DNA of 64,000 nt from Candidatus Zixiibacteriota bacterium (GCA_030605835.1 JAUWHO010000025.1:29849-93848); one strand, 5' to 3'. Shown: positions 44,465 through 53,767, numbered from the stretch's first letter. The notes: generated by a model not told the origin, from the letters alone. Program-made: numbers and translations.

Positions 44465-46508
44465 TGACTTTGTCAGCTATCTCCTTGGGGATCTCTTCGT
44501 AATGAGAAAACTCTCTGGTGTGGGCCCCCCGCCCCTGGGTCAGGGAACGCAGCGAGGTGGAATACTTGTAGAGCTCCGCCAGTGGAATTTGGGCGCGGAT
44601 GACCTGGAGACCTCCTCGAGGATCCATCCCCAGTATCTTGCCCCGGCGACTGGAAAGATCACCGACAACATCGCCGGTGAAATCATCCGGAACTGTCACC
44701 ACCACATTGTAGATTGGCTCCAAAAGCACCGGTTTGGACTTAACGAAACCACTCTTGAACCCCATCGAGCCGGCAATTTTGAAAGCCAGATCGGAGGAGT
44801 CCACGGAGTGATGAGAGCCGTCATAGCAGGTCACCTTGAGATCCACAACCCTGTAACCGGCAAGTTCGCCGTTCTGCATAGTCTCAACAATCCCCTTCTC
44901 GACCGCGGGGACAAACTTGGAGGGGATCACTCCCCCGGCGATGGCATTGACGAACTCAAATCCGGAGCCTTTGGCGAGGGGTTCGAGCCTCAACCAGCAG
45001 TCACCATACTGACCTCGACCACCGGACTGTCGTTTATATTTCCCCTGGGTTTCGGCGCTCGTGGTGATGGTCTCACGATAGGGAATCCTGGGTTTCTCCA
45101 ACTCCACCTCCGCGCCGAACTTCCTCTTCAACCTGTCGATAATTACCTCCAGGTGCAGTTCTCCCTGACCGTAAATGATCGTCTGTTTGAGCTCGTCGTT
45201 CACCTCCATCGAGAAGGTGGGGTCCTCGTCGTGCAATTTCGCAAACCCGCTGGAGATCTTATCCTCGTCCCCTTTCGCCTTGGGTCTGATGGCTAAGTTT
45301 ATCACCGGTTTTGGGAATTCAATCGGGGGCAGAACAACAGGGTTAGACTTATGACACAGGGTATCCCCGGTGTGAGTAGCTTTTAGCTTCACGGCAGCAG
45401 CAATATCCCCGCAACTGACGGTACCTATCTCGTGCCTCTCCCTGCCGTTTAAAGTATAGATTTGCCCGATTCTCTCGGAGCTACCCGAGCTAGAATTCAA
45501 CAGCTCCTGACCGGTCTGGACTTTTCCGGAATAGACCCGGAATAAAGAGAGCTCTCCTACGTGCGGTTCGGAGACGGTCTTGAAAACAAAGGCACAAGTT
45601 GAAGAGTTGGGATCCACCTTCAGCTCGACGGTCTCCTCGGAGTCGGGCACCTTGCCCTCCCAGCCCTTTACGTCCACGGGGGAGGGAAAATAGTCGACGA
45701 TGGCATCCAGCAGTAAAGAGACTCCCGCGTTCTCGGTGGCGGAGCCACAGAAAACCGGAAAGATCTGATTTTGGGCAATCCCCTTTTTCAACCCCTCCTT
45801 CATCTCTTTTTCGGATAAGCTTCCGGCGTCGAAGAATTTCTCCAAGAGGTTATCATCCGATTCCGCCACTACCTCCACCAACTTTTCCTTGAGCTCTTTG
45901 GCCCCTTCTTTCAACTCTCCCGGAATCTCTACCTCTTTAGCTTTACCGGCCTCGAACTGGTAGGCCTTCATTCTGATTAAGTCTATTATCCCTTTGAAAT
46001 TGAGAGCTTCCCCGAGGGGGATTTGCAGTGCCACCACCTTCGAGCCGAATCGCTCCTGAAGAGCTTTGAAAACTGACTCGAAGGAGGCGTGTTCCTTCTC
46101 GATCTTATTGATGAAAAACACCCGGGCGCTACCATACTTCTCTGCCCACTCCCAGGCAGTCTCGGTTCCCACCTCCAGGCCAGCAACGGCGTTGATCGAA
46201 ATAAGAGCACTCTCGCAGACGCGCAGTCCTCCAATCACCTCCCCGACGAAATCGGCATAGCCGGGCATATCCACTACGTTGATCTTGTGCCCATTCCACT
46301 CGAAGTTCAAAAGCGATGCGGAGATTGAGATTTTCCTTTCGACCTCGTCCTGGCTGTAATCGGAAACGGTTGTGCCTTGATCCACACTCCCCAACCGATT
46401 AGTCGCGCCAGCGTTGTAAAGCATGGCCTCAGCCAGGGAGGTCTTACCCGCACCTCCATGAGCGACCAACCCGATATTCCTCAATTGGTTCACACTATAT
46501 TCTTTCAC
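44424..46508 (-). CDS. Elongation factor G-like GTPase
   Basis: A 694-residue translational GTPase of the EF-G-like (fusA2-type) branch, which differs from canonical EF-G in having A-H-G-G-A-G-K-T-S at 16-24 as P-loop. G3 is D-M-P-G-Y-A-D-F near 80-87. G4 reads F-I-N-K-I-E at 132-137: the position that is normally Asp in N-K-x-D is Glu (GAG in the DNA). Domains II to V are complete and end in a helical tail K-A-A-K-E-A-T-S-K. Function of this branch is uncertain; members have been linked to recycling, stress or fine-tuning of translocation. It overlaps gatC downstream. Confidence 0.9.
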   Translation of the reverse strand: MKEYSVNQLRNIGLVAHGGAGKTSLAEAMLYNAGATNRLGSVDQGTTVSDYSQDEVERKISISASLLNFEWNGHKINVVDMPGYADFVGEVIGGLRVCESALISINAVAGLEVGTETAWEWAEKYGSARVFFINKIEKEHASFESVFKALQERFGSKVVALQIPLGEALNFKGIIDLIRMKAYQFEAGKAKEVEIPGELKEGAKELKEKLVEVVAESDDNLLEKFFDAGSLSEKEMKEGLKKGIAQNQIFPVFCGSATENAGVSLLLDAIVDYFPSPVDVKGWEGKVPDSEETVELKVDPNSSTCAFVFKTVSEPHVGELSLFRVYSGKVQTGQELLNSSSGSSERIGQIYTLNGRERHEIGTVSCGDIAAAVKLKATHTGDTLCHKSNPVVLPPIEFPKPVINLAIRPKAKGDEDKISSGFAKLHDEDPTFSMEVNDELKQTIIYGQGELHLEVIIDRLKRKFGAEVELEKPRIPYRETITTSAETQGKYKRQSGGRGQYGDCWLRLEPLAKGSGFEFVNAIAGGVIPSKFVPAVEKGIVETMQNGELAGYRVVDLKVTCYDGSHHSVDSSDLAFKIAGSMGFKSGFVKSKPVLLEPIYNVVVTVPDDFTGDVVGDLSSRRGKILGMDPRGGLQVIRAQIPLAELYKYSTSLRSLTQGRGAHTREFSHYEEIPKEIADKVIAEAKAAKEATSK

Positions 46509-46628
46509 CGATACCTCCGAGAATCAGCATTTTCTCTTGCCAAAACAGAGCTTAGAATATAGTATCCCTCGATGATTGTCAACTCAAAACCGCCCGGCGT
46601 CATCTGGCCAAAGATGGAGGAAAAGAAG

Positions 46629-47354
46629 ATGCGAAAGCTCTACCTATTGCCCCTCACCTGTCTTCTGATGCTTCTCCTCTTCTGCCCGGAGGAGGGGACA
46701 TCTCAAAGATTGGCGGCGATCTGCCTGGGCGGCAATTCTTTTGATCTCGAAGACTTAAACCGCTCACTTTCAAATGAGAACTTAGGTCAACTGGATAATA
46801 GCAACATCTATCTGGGGGGCTTTGGCACCGGACTTTTGGGTGAGCATCTCCTCTTCGGCTTCGAAGCAGGAGGCTTTTGGCAGAATAGCAGATCGGATTC
46901 GGTGCTGGTGAAACTCAGCGGTGTCGATGCCTATCTGGACGCAGGATATCTTTTTCATCTGAGCGAGCAGATAGAGACCTATCCCTTCGTCGGAGTTGGT
47001 CTCGGCTGGATGGTCCTCAAGCTGATTCCGGATCAAGCCGGTCTGACCTTCTGCGAGGTTTTGTCCAGCCCCCGCAGGATCTCTAAGCTCACAAGCTCCG
47101 GCCTGGTTTTGAAGTTCGGAGTGGGCCTGCACTGGCTCGTCTATCAAAGGATGAGCGAATACACGACTGAGAATTGGTATGTCGGCCTTCGCGCTGGCTA
47201 TAAGTATATGCCCAACCCCTCCCATTGGAGTATGGAGGATCTGGAGATCTCGGGCGGGCCGGAGGTCAGCTTCACTGGCCCTTATATGTATTTCTACGTC
47301 GGTTGGGGTCCGGAAAGCGAAGCGGAATACCAGCCGGTCTTTCCGGGCCGCTGA
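46629..47354 (+). CDS. Exported outer-membrane-like protein, unknown
   Basis: A 241-residue protein with a signal peptide (1-22). The mature part has glycine/aromatic strand patterns (N-I-Y-L-G-G-F-G-T-G, L-F-G-F-E-A-G-G-F-W, V-G-V-G-L-G-W-M-V-L-K, W-Y-V-G-L-R-A-G-Y-K-Y) and fits a small beta-barrel of the OmpA/porin-like type. The ATG at 46629 has GGAGGAAAAG before it. No specific family recognised. Divergent from the EF-G-like gene. Confidence 0.65.
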   Translation: MRKLYLLPLTCLLMLLLFCPEEGTSQRLAAICLGGNSFDLEDLNRSLSNENLGQLDNSNIYLGGFGTGLLGEHLLFGFEAGGFWQNSRSDSVLVKLSGVDAYLDAGYLFHLSEQIETYPFVGVGLGWMVLKLIPDQAGLTFCEVLSSPRRISKLTSSGLVLKFGVGLHWLVYQRMSEYTTENWYVGLRAGYKYMPNPSHWSMEDLEISGGPEVSFTGPYMYFYVGWGPESEAEYQPVFPGR

Positions 47355-47487
47355 TGGCTCGAATGGCTTGATCTTCAACCTGCTGGAGACAGTGAAGTGG
47401 AAGAGAATCCTTTAGAGCAACCGTATTTGTCTCGATGTCTTGCCGAGTAACTTCAGTAGGAAACCTCTCAAAGACCTCACGATTCTG

Positions 47488-49149
47488 ATGAAAAGGCAGT
47501 TTCAAAGATACCGTCAGGGGATTTTGAAATCTGAAAGAGGCACGATCTTCTCAGCCCCAGGTCGACCGGTCTCCGGTGGGAGGCAAAGACCTCGGTTGAG
47601 GATCGCCCTCGGTTATCCCAATAGCTACGAGGTGGGCATATCCAATCTCGGTTTCCAGACAGTCTATCGTCTCTTCAACCAGGAGGAGAGTGTCAGTTGC
47701 GAACGCTTCTTCTTCGAGAAGAGACTAAAAGAAGGAGGCTGCTACACACTTGAGACTGGAAGTTCCCTCACTTCCTTTGACGTTATCGCCTTCTCCATTT
47801 CCTACGAGCTCGATTTGATCCATGCCCTGCGCCTTCTAAAAGAGGTAAACTTGCCGCTTCTCGCAAGGGACAGAGAGAATGAGAATTTTCCCCTCCTCAT
47901 GGCCGGTGGAATCGCTCCCACACTGAATCCTGAACCGTTCGCTCCCCTCTTTGACCTCCTCTTCATCGGAGAGGCAGAAAGCTTCATCCATGATTTCGTC
48001 AGAGTCTTCCTGGGGAAAGGCAAGAAGGACAAAGAGGAACTCCTGACTGAACTTTCACAACTTGAGGGAGTCTACGTACCAAAATTCTATTCAGTCGAAT
48101 ATGACCACCGGGGAGGACAGAGATCTTTTGTGGCAAAAGGCAAGGCTCCAGAGAGAGTGAAGAGGGTTATAGATTTCGACCTGGGAAAACACCCCGCTTA
48201 CTCTCCGGTGATCTCTGACTTGAGTCACTTTAAGAACACATTTTTGATAGAGGTCGGGCGAGGCTGTCCCCACCGCTGCCGTTTCTGCGCTGCCCGGGCT
48301 GTCTATTCTCCGGTCAGGTTCGGCTCTCCGGAAACGTTACTGGAAACCATCGAGCGCCACCAGTGTGGCGCCCGCAAGGTTGGCCTGGTGGGGACTCTGC
48401 TCTCCGATTACCCCGGGCTCGAGATTCTCTGCAGCGATATTGTCAAAAGGGGATTCGGCCTGGGATTATCCTCCTTCAGGGCAGACAAGATTAGTCTCGA
48501 GATTCTCGAGTATCTGACGGAATCCGGTGAGCGGACTTTGACCCTGGCTCCCGAGGTCGGAGAGGAGAAACTCCGCCTCGCTATCGGAAAGAAGATCAGA
48601 GACGAAGAGATCTTCAAAGGAGCCCAGCTTGCAAATCGGGCCGGGATCAGAAGGTTGAGGCTCTACTTCATGGTCGGCCTGCCCGGCGAAACCGCCGACG
48701 ATATGAAGGCCATCGTTGAACTGGTGGAGAAAATCAAGAGAGACTACTTTCGAGGAAATGTAAGAATCTCTCTTGGTCCCTTCATACCCAAACCCTGGAC
48801 ACCATTCATGTATGCACCCTATTCCCCAAGAGGGGATCTAAAGCGAAAGATAAGGCTCCTCAAAAGCAGATTCGGGAGATTGTCGGGGGTGAGCTTTCAG
48901 GCTCAGGGCCTGCGAAGTTCCGAGGTTTCCGCAATGATTTCGGTCGGCACCAGACTCGTTGGGGAGGCCCTGGCGGATTTTGTTTCCACCGGCAAATCCC
49001 TCAAGAGCTTGCTTAAGTCAAAGGGAGTGGAAATGGAAGCTCTGCTCTACACCGAGAGATCTCCGCAGGACCTCTTTCCCTGGGATTTCATCGACTTAGG
49101 TGGAGATAAAAAGAGGCTCTACGGAATTTACAAGAAAAAAGCCGATTGA
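47488..49149 (+). CDS. B12-binding-type radical SAM protein
   Basis: A 553-residue protein. The N-terminal Rossmann-like cobalamin-type domain (about 35-175) has G-Y-P-N-S-Y-E-V-G-I-S-N-L-G and G-G-I-A-P-T-L-N-P-E-P. The radical SAM core has cluster Cys at 260, 264 and 267 (G-R-G-C-P-H-R-C-R-F-C), with F-M-V-G-L-P-G-E-T near 395. The C-terminal 90 residues resemble the end of TIGR03960/YgiQ-like proteins. No His of the D-x-H-x-x-G B12 motif was found, so cobalamin may be absent. Substrate unknown. The ATG at 47488 lacks a clear SD; the frame is open to a TTG at 47440. Confidence 0.83.
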   Translation: MKRQFQRYRQGILKSERGTIFSAPGRPVSGGRQRPRLRIALGYPNSYEVGISNLGFQTVYRLFNQEESVSCERFFFEKRLKEGGCYTLETGSSLTSFDVIAFSISYELDLIHALRLLKEVNLPLLARDRENENFPLLMAGGIAPTLNPEPFAPLFDLLFIGEAESFIHDFVRVFLGKGKKDKEELLTELSQLEGVYVPKFYSVEYDHRGGQRSFVAKGKAPERVKRVIDFDLGKHPAYSPVISDLSHFKNTFLIEVGRGCPHRCRFCAARAVYSPVRFGSPETLLETIERHQCGARKVGLVGTLLSDYPGLEILCSDIVKRGFGLGLSSFRADKISLEILEYLTESGERTLTLAPEVGEEKLRLAIGKKIRDEEIFKGAQLANRAGIRRLRLYFMVGLPGETADDMKAIVELVEKIKRDYFRGNVRISLGPFIPKPWTPFMYAPYSPRGDLKRKIRLLKSRFGRLSGVSFQAQGLRSSEVSAMISVGTRLVGEALADFVSTGKSLKSLLKSKGVEMEALLYTERSPQDLFPWDFIDLGGDKKRLYGIYKKKAD

Positions 49150-49183
49150 CTCGGCTTCAAAGACCACTGCGAATTCCGAAAGC

Positions 49184-49375
49184 TCACACCGCCTTCGTTA
49201 CCTTGCCGGCCTTGAGACAGCGGGTGCAGACTTTGATCCGCTTCACACGACCGTCGATGCGCGCTCTCACTCGTTGAAGGTTGGGATTCCACCTCCTCAG
49301 AGTCTTATTGTTGGCGTGGCTGACATTATGGCCGAAGCCGGGCTTTTTTCCGCAAATTTCACAAACCTTTGACAA
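49184..49375 (-). CDS. rpmB: 50S ribosomal protein L28
   Basis: A 63-residue L28: [27 protein letters not shown] and the closing I-K-V-C-T-R-C-L. Both C-x-x-C pairs are kept, so this is the zinc-binding form. I choose the TTG at 49375 because GAGG lies five nt ahead and the resulting M-S-K-V-C-E matches family starts; a GTG at 49381 would add two residues but leaves no room for a ribosome site. Solo gene with a strong promoter. Confidence 0.93.
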   Translation of the reverse strand: MSKVCEICGKKPGFGHNVSHANNKTLRRWNPNLQRVRARIDGRVKRIKVCTRCLKAGKVTKAV

Positions 49376-49405
49376 TTTCACCTCACATCTTAAGATTTCG
49401 CGCTA

Positions 49406-49434
49406 AATATATGCACCTCGAGTCAGATATGCAA
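49406..49434 (-). promoter_or_regulatory. Promoter of rpmB
   Basis: Minus strand TTGCAT (49429-49434), 17-bp spacer, TATATT (49406-49411), about 30 bp before the start. An A-rich UP-like stretch lies just upstream. Confidence 0.6.
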
Positions 49435-49462
49435 GTTTTTTTACTGACCTGTTAACGTTCCC

Positions 49463-49475
49463 GGGGGGGGGGGGG
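49463..49475. repeat. Run of 13 G
   Basis: Thirteen consecutive G in the gap between the L28 promoter and the membrane-protein gene. Such runs slip easily; the true length may vary. Confidence 0.9.
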
Positions 49476-49561
49476 AACCAGATAGGACCAAAATCCCCTC
49501 AGGCGCACGGGAACCCTGTCTGCCCAGCCAAGATCGACTTCTCGGTGATAGTGGCAGCTCT

Positions 49562-51358
49562 TCATAGTCCCGTTATATCAATCTGCAGTGGAGGGAATTT
49601 CCGCGAGACTTTGAGAGGAGAACTTAACTCATACACATAGGCGGAATCCACCCCGCGCCCCACTCTGAAAACGGATTGAGCTTCAATTGATCTCTCACCT
49701 AAAAGGTGCTTAAGAAAGCTATTCTCTCTGACGTTGGCCGGAAGAACGTATGAATCGCTCTCGAAGTCCGGGCTTACCTCTCCCAGCGGGCGAACTCTTA
49801 TGTCTGGACGACCGCAGAGATCCAAGAGCGGCTCCATATAATCGATTCTCATAGTTTTATGATAACGAGCTTTCTCCAGAAGATTTCCCCCCATAACCTT
49901 CCTGCGATACTCACTTCCTAAGGAGCCGTAATCAACGAGAAAAAGCTCTGAGTTTGCCGGGAGCTTCTCCACTATGAATTCGGTAACATCTTTGAAGTTC
50001 TGTCGCGTGTTTTTCAGGGCCTTCAAAGCCTTATATTGATAAGCAATCTGATTGCCCGCCAAGATCGCCACCACAACCGCCGTCACCACCAGTCCACCAA
50101 TCAAAGCTTTTCGCGACTTCAGCAATTCCGGGAGGTATCTCTTCAACTCTCGATGGGCTCTTTCAGCAGATATGCCTAAAAGCACCGCGAGACCGTAAGT
50201 GCTATTGAAGAGATTGGTTGCGATATGGTTCTTCAGACCCAGCAACAGGAAGAAAACCACCGCAAACCATAAGACAAAAGGCAGATGAGATCTCTCCCAG
50301 CGGAAAGCCAACCACAGAGCGGCAAACAGAGCCATAAGAAATGGGAGATGAAAAAGAATCGGGTCGCTGAGACTCAGAAAGATCGACAACAGGAGAAAAA
50401 AGATCGGCGTTTGCCAAAAAGTCAATCGAGTCGTAGTTCTGGCGCTCGAGAGACGAGCGCACAGGCTCGATATCAGCAAATAGAAAAACAGAATCAACAG
50501 CGTAAATCCCAAGAAGCCGCCGGCCAGACTATCGCTGTAAAAGAGATAATTCTCGATGAGTTTTCCAACGGTGGCCTGACCATAGGAGGCGAATCGGATC
50601 GACCAGGCGGGAGTGATCAGGAACTCATAGACTACGACCAGAAGAATTGGTACCAAGAAAAGATACTTCTTCCAATTGGGGAAGCGGGGCCGGGAACTCA
50701 CCAGCAAACCGACGATGAAAGCGGAAATGATTCCCATGCTCGGCTCCTTGGTGAAGATCGCCCCGGTGGAGAAAAGGATTGCCAGGAGCTTAGAGAGCAG
50801 GCCTTTGGTGTGAAAGGCCCTGGCGATGAAATAGCACCCCATCACCGCAAGACATGGCTCCATCAGGTTGTTGATATTGGAATACCAGAACAGGACGTTG
50901 AAATATCGATTGAAGATCAGAAGGAAAACCGCTACCGTGAAAAGCCCCACCCTTGGCCCAAGGAGTAGCTTGGCCAGTTTGTGCAGAAAGATTATCGATA
51001 ATATCAAGAGAGTGGGCATGACGATTTGATAGACGGTCTGCTCCATCCCGAAAAGGTTGAAAACTATCCACCAGTAGAGCATCGTCACCGGTCGATGCCC
51101 GGCGAAAAGATAGTTTTGGCCGGGGATAAAGCAGTCTATCAAGTTGGGATGGGACCTCACCCAAGTGAAATACCCGATGTCGTCGGATCTGAAGTAGACC
51201 GGATATCCTAGAATCGCAAGAACCACAATCGAGGCTGAGATGAAAGAGTAAATGTAGAGGTCCTTGACCGGAAAGGGCTCCCCCGTATCGGAAACCACCT
51301 TACTCTCTTGATCTATCAGCTGAGGCCTCCGCATCACTTGCACTGGAAGTTCTCGCAC
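49562..51358 (-). CDS. Multi-spanning membrane protein, GT-C-like
   Basis: A 598-residue protein with about 11-13 membrane spans and a soluble C-terminal domain (from about 455). The first loop after span one has F-R-S-D-D-I-G-Y-F-T-W and later F-A-G-H-R-P-V-T-M-L-Y. This arrangement of acidic pair and arginine is like membrane glycosyltransferases of the GT-C fold (PMT/ArnT and relatives), which use polyprenyl-phosphate sugars. The call is by topology and motif, not close family. The start could be GTG 51358, or ATG 51334 downstream. Solo gene. Confidence 0.6.
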   Translation of the reverse strand: MRELPVQVMRRPQLIDQESKVVSDTGEPFPVKDLYIYSFISASIVVLAILGYPVYFRSDDIGYFTWVRSHPNLIDCFIPGQNYLFAGHRPVTMLYWWIVFNLFGMEQTVYQIVMPTLLILSIIFLHKLAKLLLGPRVGLFTVAVFLLIFNRYFNVLFWYSNINNLMEPCLAVMGCYFIARAFHTKGLLSKLLAILFSTGAIFTKEPSMGIISAFIVGLLVSSRPRFPNWKKYLFLVPILLVVVYEFLITPAWSIRFASYGQATVGKLIENYLFYSDSLAGGFLGFTLLILFFYLLISSLCARLSSARTTTRLTFWQTPIFFLLLSIFLSLSDPILFHLPFLMALFAALWLAFRWERSHLPFVLWFAVVFFLLLGLKNHIATNLFNSTYGLAVLLGISAERAHRELKRYLPELLKSRKALIGGLVVTAVVVAILAGNQIAYQYKALKALKNTRQNFKDVTEFIVEKLPANSELFLVDYGSLGSEYRRKVMGGNLLEKARYHKTMRIDYMEPLLDLCGRPDIRVRPLGEVSPDFESDSYVLPANVRENSFLKHLLGERSIEAQSVFRVGRGVDSAYVYELSSPLKVSRKFPPLQIDITGL

Positions 51359-51519
51359 ACTCTTCTTATCGGCTTAAAGATAAAAAATGATTTGTTTCGG
51401 CAACAGTTTTTTCGTATTTAATGCCCCAACGTTATCTGAGTTGACACTCTCTTGGAAAATCAAAAACTCAAGCCCTCCCAGTGAGGTGCGCCTGAGAGAA
51501 TTGTCGGAGAACTCATCGA

Positions 51520-52449
51520 ATGCTCTCTTTATCAACCAGCTGGGGAATAGGATCTCAGAGGTCCGGTCGGGAAATAATCGATGCCGCCAGAGGTCTTGGC
51601 TTTGAGGCCTTGGAACTCAACTACCAGTTCCCCAAGGGATTCTTGAAGGAGATTTTCAACGACCGTGAGAGAGGCGAGCTGAAGATAACCAGCCTCCACA
51701 ACATTTGCCCCTTCACCAAAAAACTGGCTTCCTATGCCGATTTCTTCAAGCGCTTCAATTTCTCCTCACCGAGAAAGGAGATAGCCAAAAAGGCAATCAA
51801 ATACACGAAAGGTACCATAGACCTGGCGGTGAAATTGGGGGCCTCCGCAGTGGTCCTGCATGTGGGGGAGGTGGAACTGGAGAACAACTCCCAAAGGGAG
51901 ATGGAGAGGGAGTTCCGTCGTTCTCTGAAGATGAACTTCGGCCCGGAGGAACGTATCCGCAAAACCAGGGAGAAGTTCATTGAGCTACGCCGACAGAATG
52001 CACCTCCATTCTTAGAGAGGACAATTAAGAATCTCGGCGAGGTGCTGAAATATGCCGAAGACAAGGGAGTGAAATTGGGCGTTGAAAACCGCTACTTCTT
52101 CTTCGAGATCCCGAGCTTCGAGGAGATTCCCATCATACTGAAGGAGATGCCTTCTCCCTATTTGGGTTACTGGCATGACTGCGGGCATGCCGCCCACTTG
52201 CAGAACGTCGGTTATTTCCCCGGTAGGAATCCCCTAAGCCAAAACCGCCAACGGCTCATTGGAATACATCTTCACGACTGTGTCGGCGTGAGCGACCACT
52301 CAGCCCCGGGATACGGCGAGGTCGATTTTCTGGAGGTGAAGAAATATCTTAACGAAAAGATCGTCAAGGTTGTGGAGTTGGGACCTTGGGTCACTCACCA
52401 GGAGGTCAAAAGGGGCGTTGAGTTTCTAAGCCGAATTGGGATAGACTGA
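51520..52449 (+). CDS. Sugar phosphate isomerase/epimerase-like TIM barrel
   Basis: A 309-residue xylose-isomerase-like barrel (AP endonuclease 2 superfamily). Metal-site landmarks: L-E-L-N-Y near 31, V-V-L-H-V-G-E near 113 (His, Glu), G-V-E-N-R-Y near 189, Y-W-H-D-C-G-H-A near 219 and G-I-H-L-H-D near 249. Many members isomerise sugars or inositols; this one cannot be placed further. GGAGAACTC lies 10 nt before the ATG. It is convergent with the sorted selenoprotein gene on the other side of a terminator. Confidence 0.8.
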   Translation: MLSLSTSWGIGSQRSGREIIDAARGLGFEALELNYQFPKGFLKEIFNDRERGELKITSLHNICPFTKKLASYADFFKRFNFSSPRKEIAKKAIKYTKGTIDLAVKLGASAVVLHVGEVELENNSQREMEREFRRSLKMNFGPEERIRKTREKFIELRRQNAPPFLERTIKNLGEVLKYAEDKGVKLGVENRYFFFEIPSFEEIPIILKEMPSPYLGYWHDCGHAAHLQNVGYFPGRNPLSQNRQRLIGIHLHDCVGVSDHSAPGYGEVDFLEVKKYLNEKIVKVVELGPWVTHQEVKRGVEFLSRIGID

Positions 52450-52450
52450 C

Positions 52451-52489
52451 AAAAAGAAAAGCCCCGCATTCCAAAGAGAAAGTGGGGCT
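52451..52489 (-). terminator. Terminator of the redox operon
   Basis: A 12-position stem with one mismatch and one wobble (52460-52471 with 52478-52489). The minus-strand tail is TTTTCTTTTT. It ends the transcript reading out of the gene at 52514-53578. Confidence 0.8.
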
Positions 52490-52513
52490 CAGAAGAAAAC
52501 CACGAGAAAACAG

Positions 52514-53578
52514 TTATCTCAACAAGGACATCTTCTGGGTCTGACTCACTTCTCCGCTGGTGATGCGATAGAAATAAAGCCCACTGGATACCTCTCGTCC
52601 TTCGGAGTCAGTTCCATCCCAGTTAACCTGGTAGCTTCCGGGAGACTGAACTTCGTTTACCAGTGAGCGGACCAACTCTCCTCGGAGGTTGAAGATCTCC
52701 AGACTGGTGGCAGCAGCCTCGGTGAGACGGTAGCTGATTTTGGTTGAGGCGTTGAAGGGGTTCGGATAATTCTGCAACAGCTTGGACTGGGTTGGGACAG
52801 CAGCCTCAAGGTCATCCTCCACGCCCAAGGGAGTGAGTCCGTAAAGACCTGATTTTGCCGCCTGCAACACCAACTTGTAGCTGCCGTAGTTCTGAACGAA
52901 GACCACCAACTCACAGTTTGTGTCTTCAAGCTGGTTGTCTACGTCGAAGACGTAATTCCGCTCCTTGGTCTGCCCCTCGTCGATAGTAAGGGTGTCACCG
53001 AAGTAGTACGGGATAATGTCCCGCATCACCTGATCGTAGTACTTCCCTCCGTAATAGATGTTTGATTCTATAAGCACTACGAAAAGCCTGAGATCCCAAC
53101 TTTGGGGAATGTATCCCGGAGCCGCTATCCTGACCGTCAGGTCGACTTGCCTGGTCTGAGAATCGTAGTTCCCGAATAGCTCAATGTCCAGGTAGGGGTC
53201 ATAATTCCAACGGTCTCGGATGATGCTTTCCCAGGTGCCGTAACTATCCCTACCATCGACGGTGCCATCGATCATCAAATGGGGAACGTATTTTGAACCA
53301 GGAAAGTAGAAGTTCGTCCGGGCGGTGTTCTCCTGAATGTTATGCTGGTAGAAAGGATCCCCGGAGGAGGGCCACCAGACGTGGTATCTTATCACCGCTA
53401 AAGAATCTTCGTATAACTCAGCTAACCTGCCGAGTTCCGCGTCCGCGGGCGGGCAGGAGCCTCACCCGGTATTGGTGAACATCTCCGCCACGACCATCCT
53501 GGTGGTGGCAGAGGCAGAAGCAGCTAGCAGAAAGACTATCGCCAGCGACCAGACAGCAACTAACAATCTCTTTTTCAT
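52514..53578 (-). CDS. Thioredoxin-like surface protein with in-frame TGA (predicted Sec, U-G-S-C)
   Basis: If TGA at 53462-53464 is read as selenocysteine (codon 39), the gene is one 354-residue protein. GGAGG lies six nt before the ATG. A signal peptide (1-24, L-A-A-S-A-S-A) leads to V-V-A-E-M-F-T-N-T-G-[TGA]-G-S-C-P-P-A-D-A-E-L, where Omp28/thioredoxin-like relatives have C-x-x-C-P. The fold continues with A-V-I-R-Y-H-V-W-W and the cis-Pro-type loop Y-V-P-H-L-M-I-D-G. A sorting domain (L-L-Q-N-Y-P-N-P-F-N-A-S-T to Q-K-M-S-L-L-R) ends the protein. The paralog at 53768-54802 has TGA at the same position. It has its own consensus promoter and also follows that paralog. It would be an exported oxidoreductase on the cell surface or outside. 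Confidence 0.85.
53426..53464 (-). promoter_or_regulatory. TGA codon and candidate SECIS hairpin of the U-G-S-C gene
   Basis: TGA is 53464-53462. Four nt later, CCTGCC pairs with GGCAGG (53452-53457 with 53426-53431). Inside, CCGC pairs with GCGG around a GGAC tetraloop that sits 18-21 nt past the TGA. Bacterial SECIS elements lie directly after the UGA inside the coding region, with the loop typically within about 16-37 nt, so position and shape fit. The match is structural only; SelB binding is not shown. Confidence 0.55.
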
Positions 53579-53614
53579 CGTTACCTCCAGATTCAAAGAA
53601 TAGTGGACCTATTC

Positions 53615-53643
53615 AGTATAGTATCGGAGAAGTCAAATGTCAA
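53615..53643 (-). promoter_or_regulatory. Promoter of the U-G-S-C gene
   Basis: Minus strand TTGACA (53638-53643), 17-bp spacer, TATACT (53615-53620), 37 bp before the ATG. Near consensus, so this gene can be expressed apart from the operon upstream. Confidence 0.75.
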
Positions 53644-53687
53644 GCATTAAGTCTAAATGATATCGCCCATACTGCCCCGGAGGCTGT

Positions 53688-53735
53688 TCATCTTATGAGC
53701 GACATTCTTTTAGTCTGAGAGAGTTCTCCGGTTAT
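53688..53735 (-). pseudogene. Remnant of a third sorting-domain tail
   Basis: Sixteen codons on the minus strand read I-T-G-E-L-S-Q-T-K-R-M-S-L-I-R-stop. This nearly repeats the end of the gene just upstream (A-G-E-W-S-Q-T-K-R-L-S-L-L-R). It has no gene body attached and seems to be a leftover of a duplicated or deleted paralog between the two selenoprotein-like genes. Confidence 0.6.
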
Positions 53736-53767
53736 ACGAAGGGCCGCTCGGACACACCAGAGACTCA

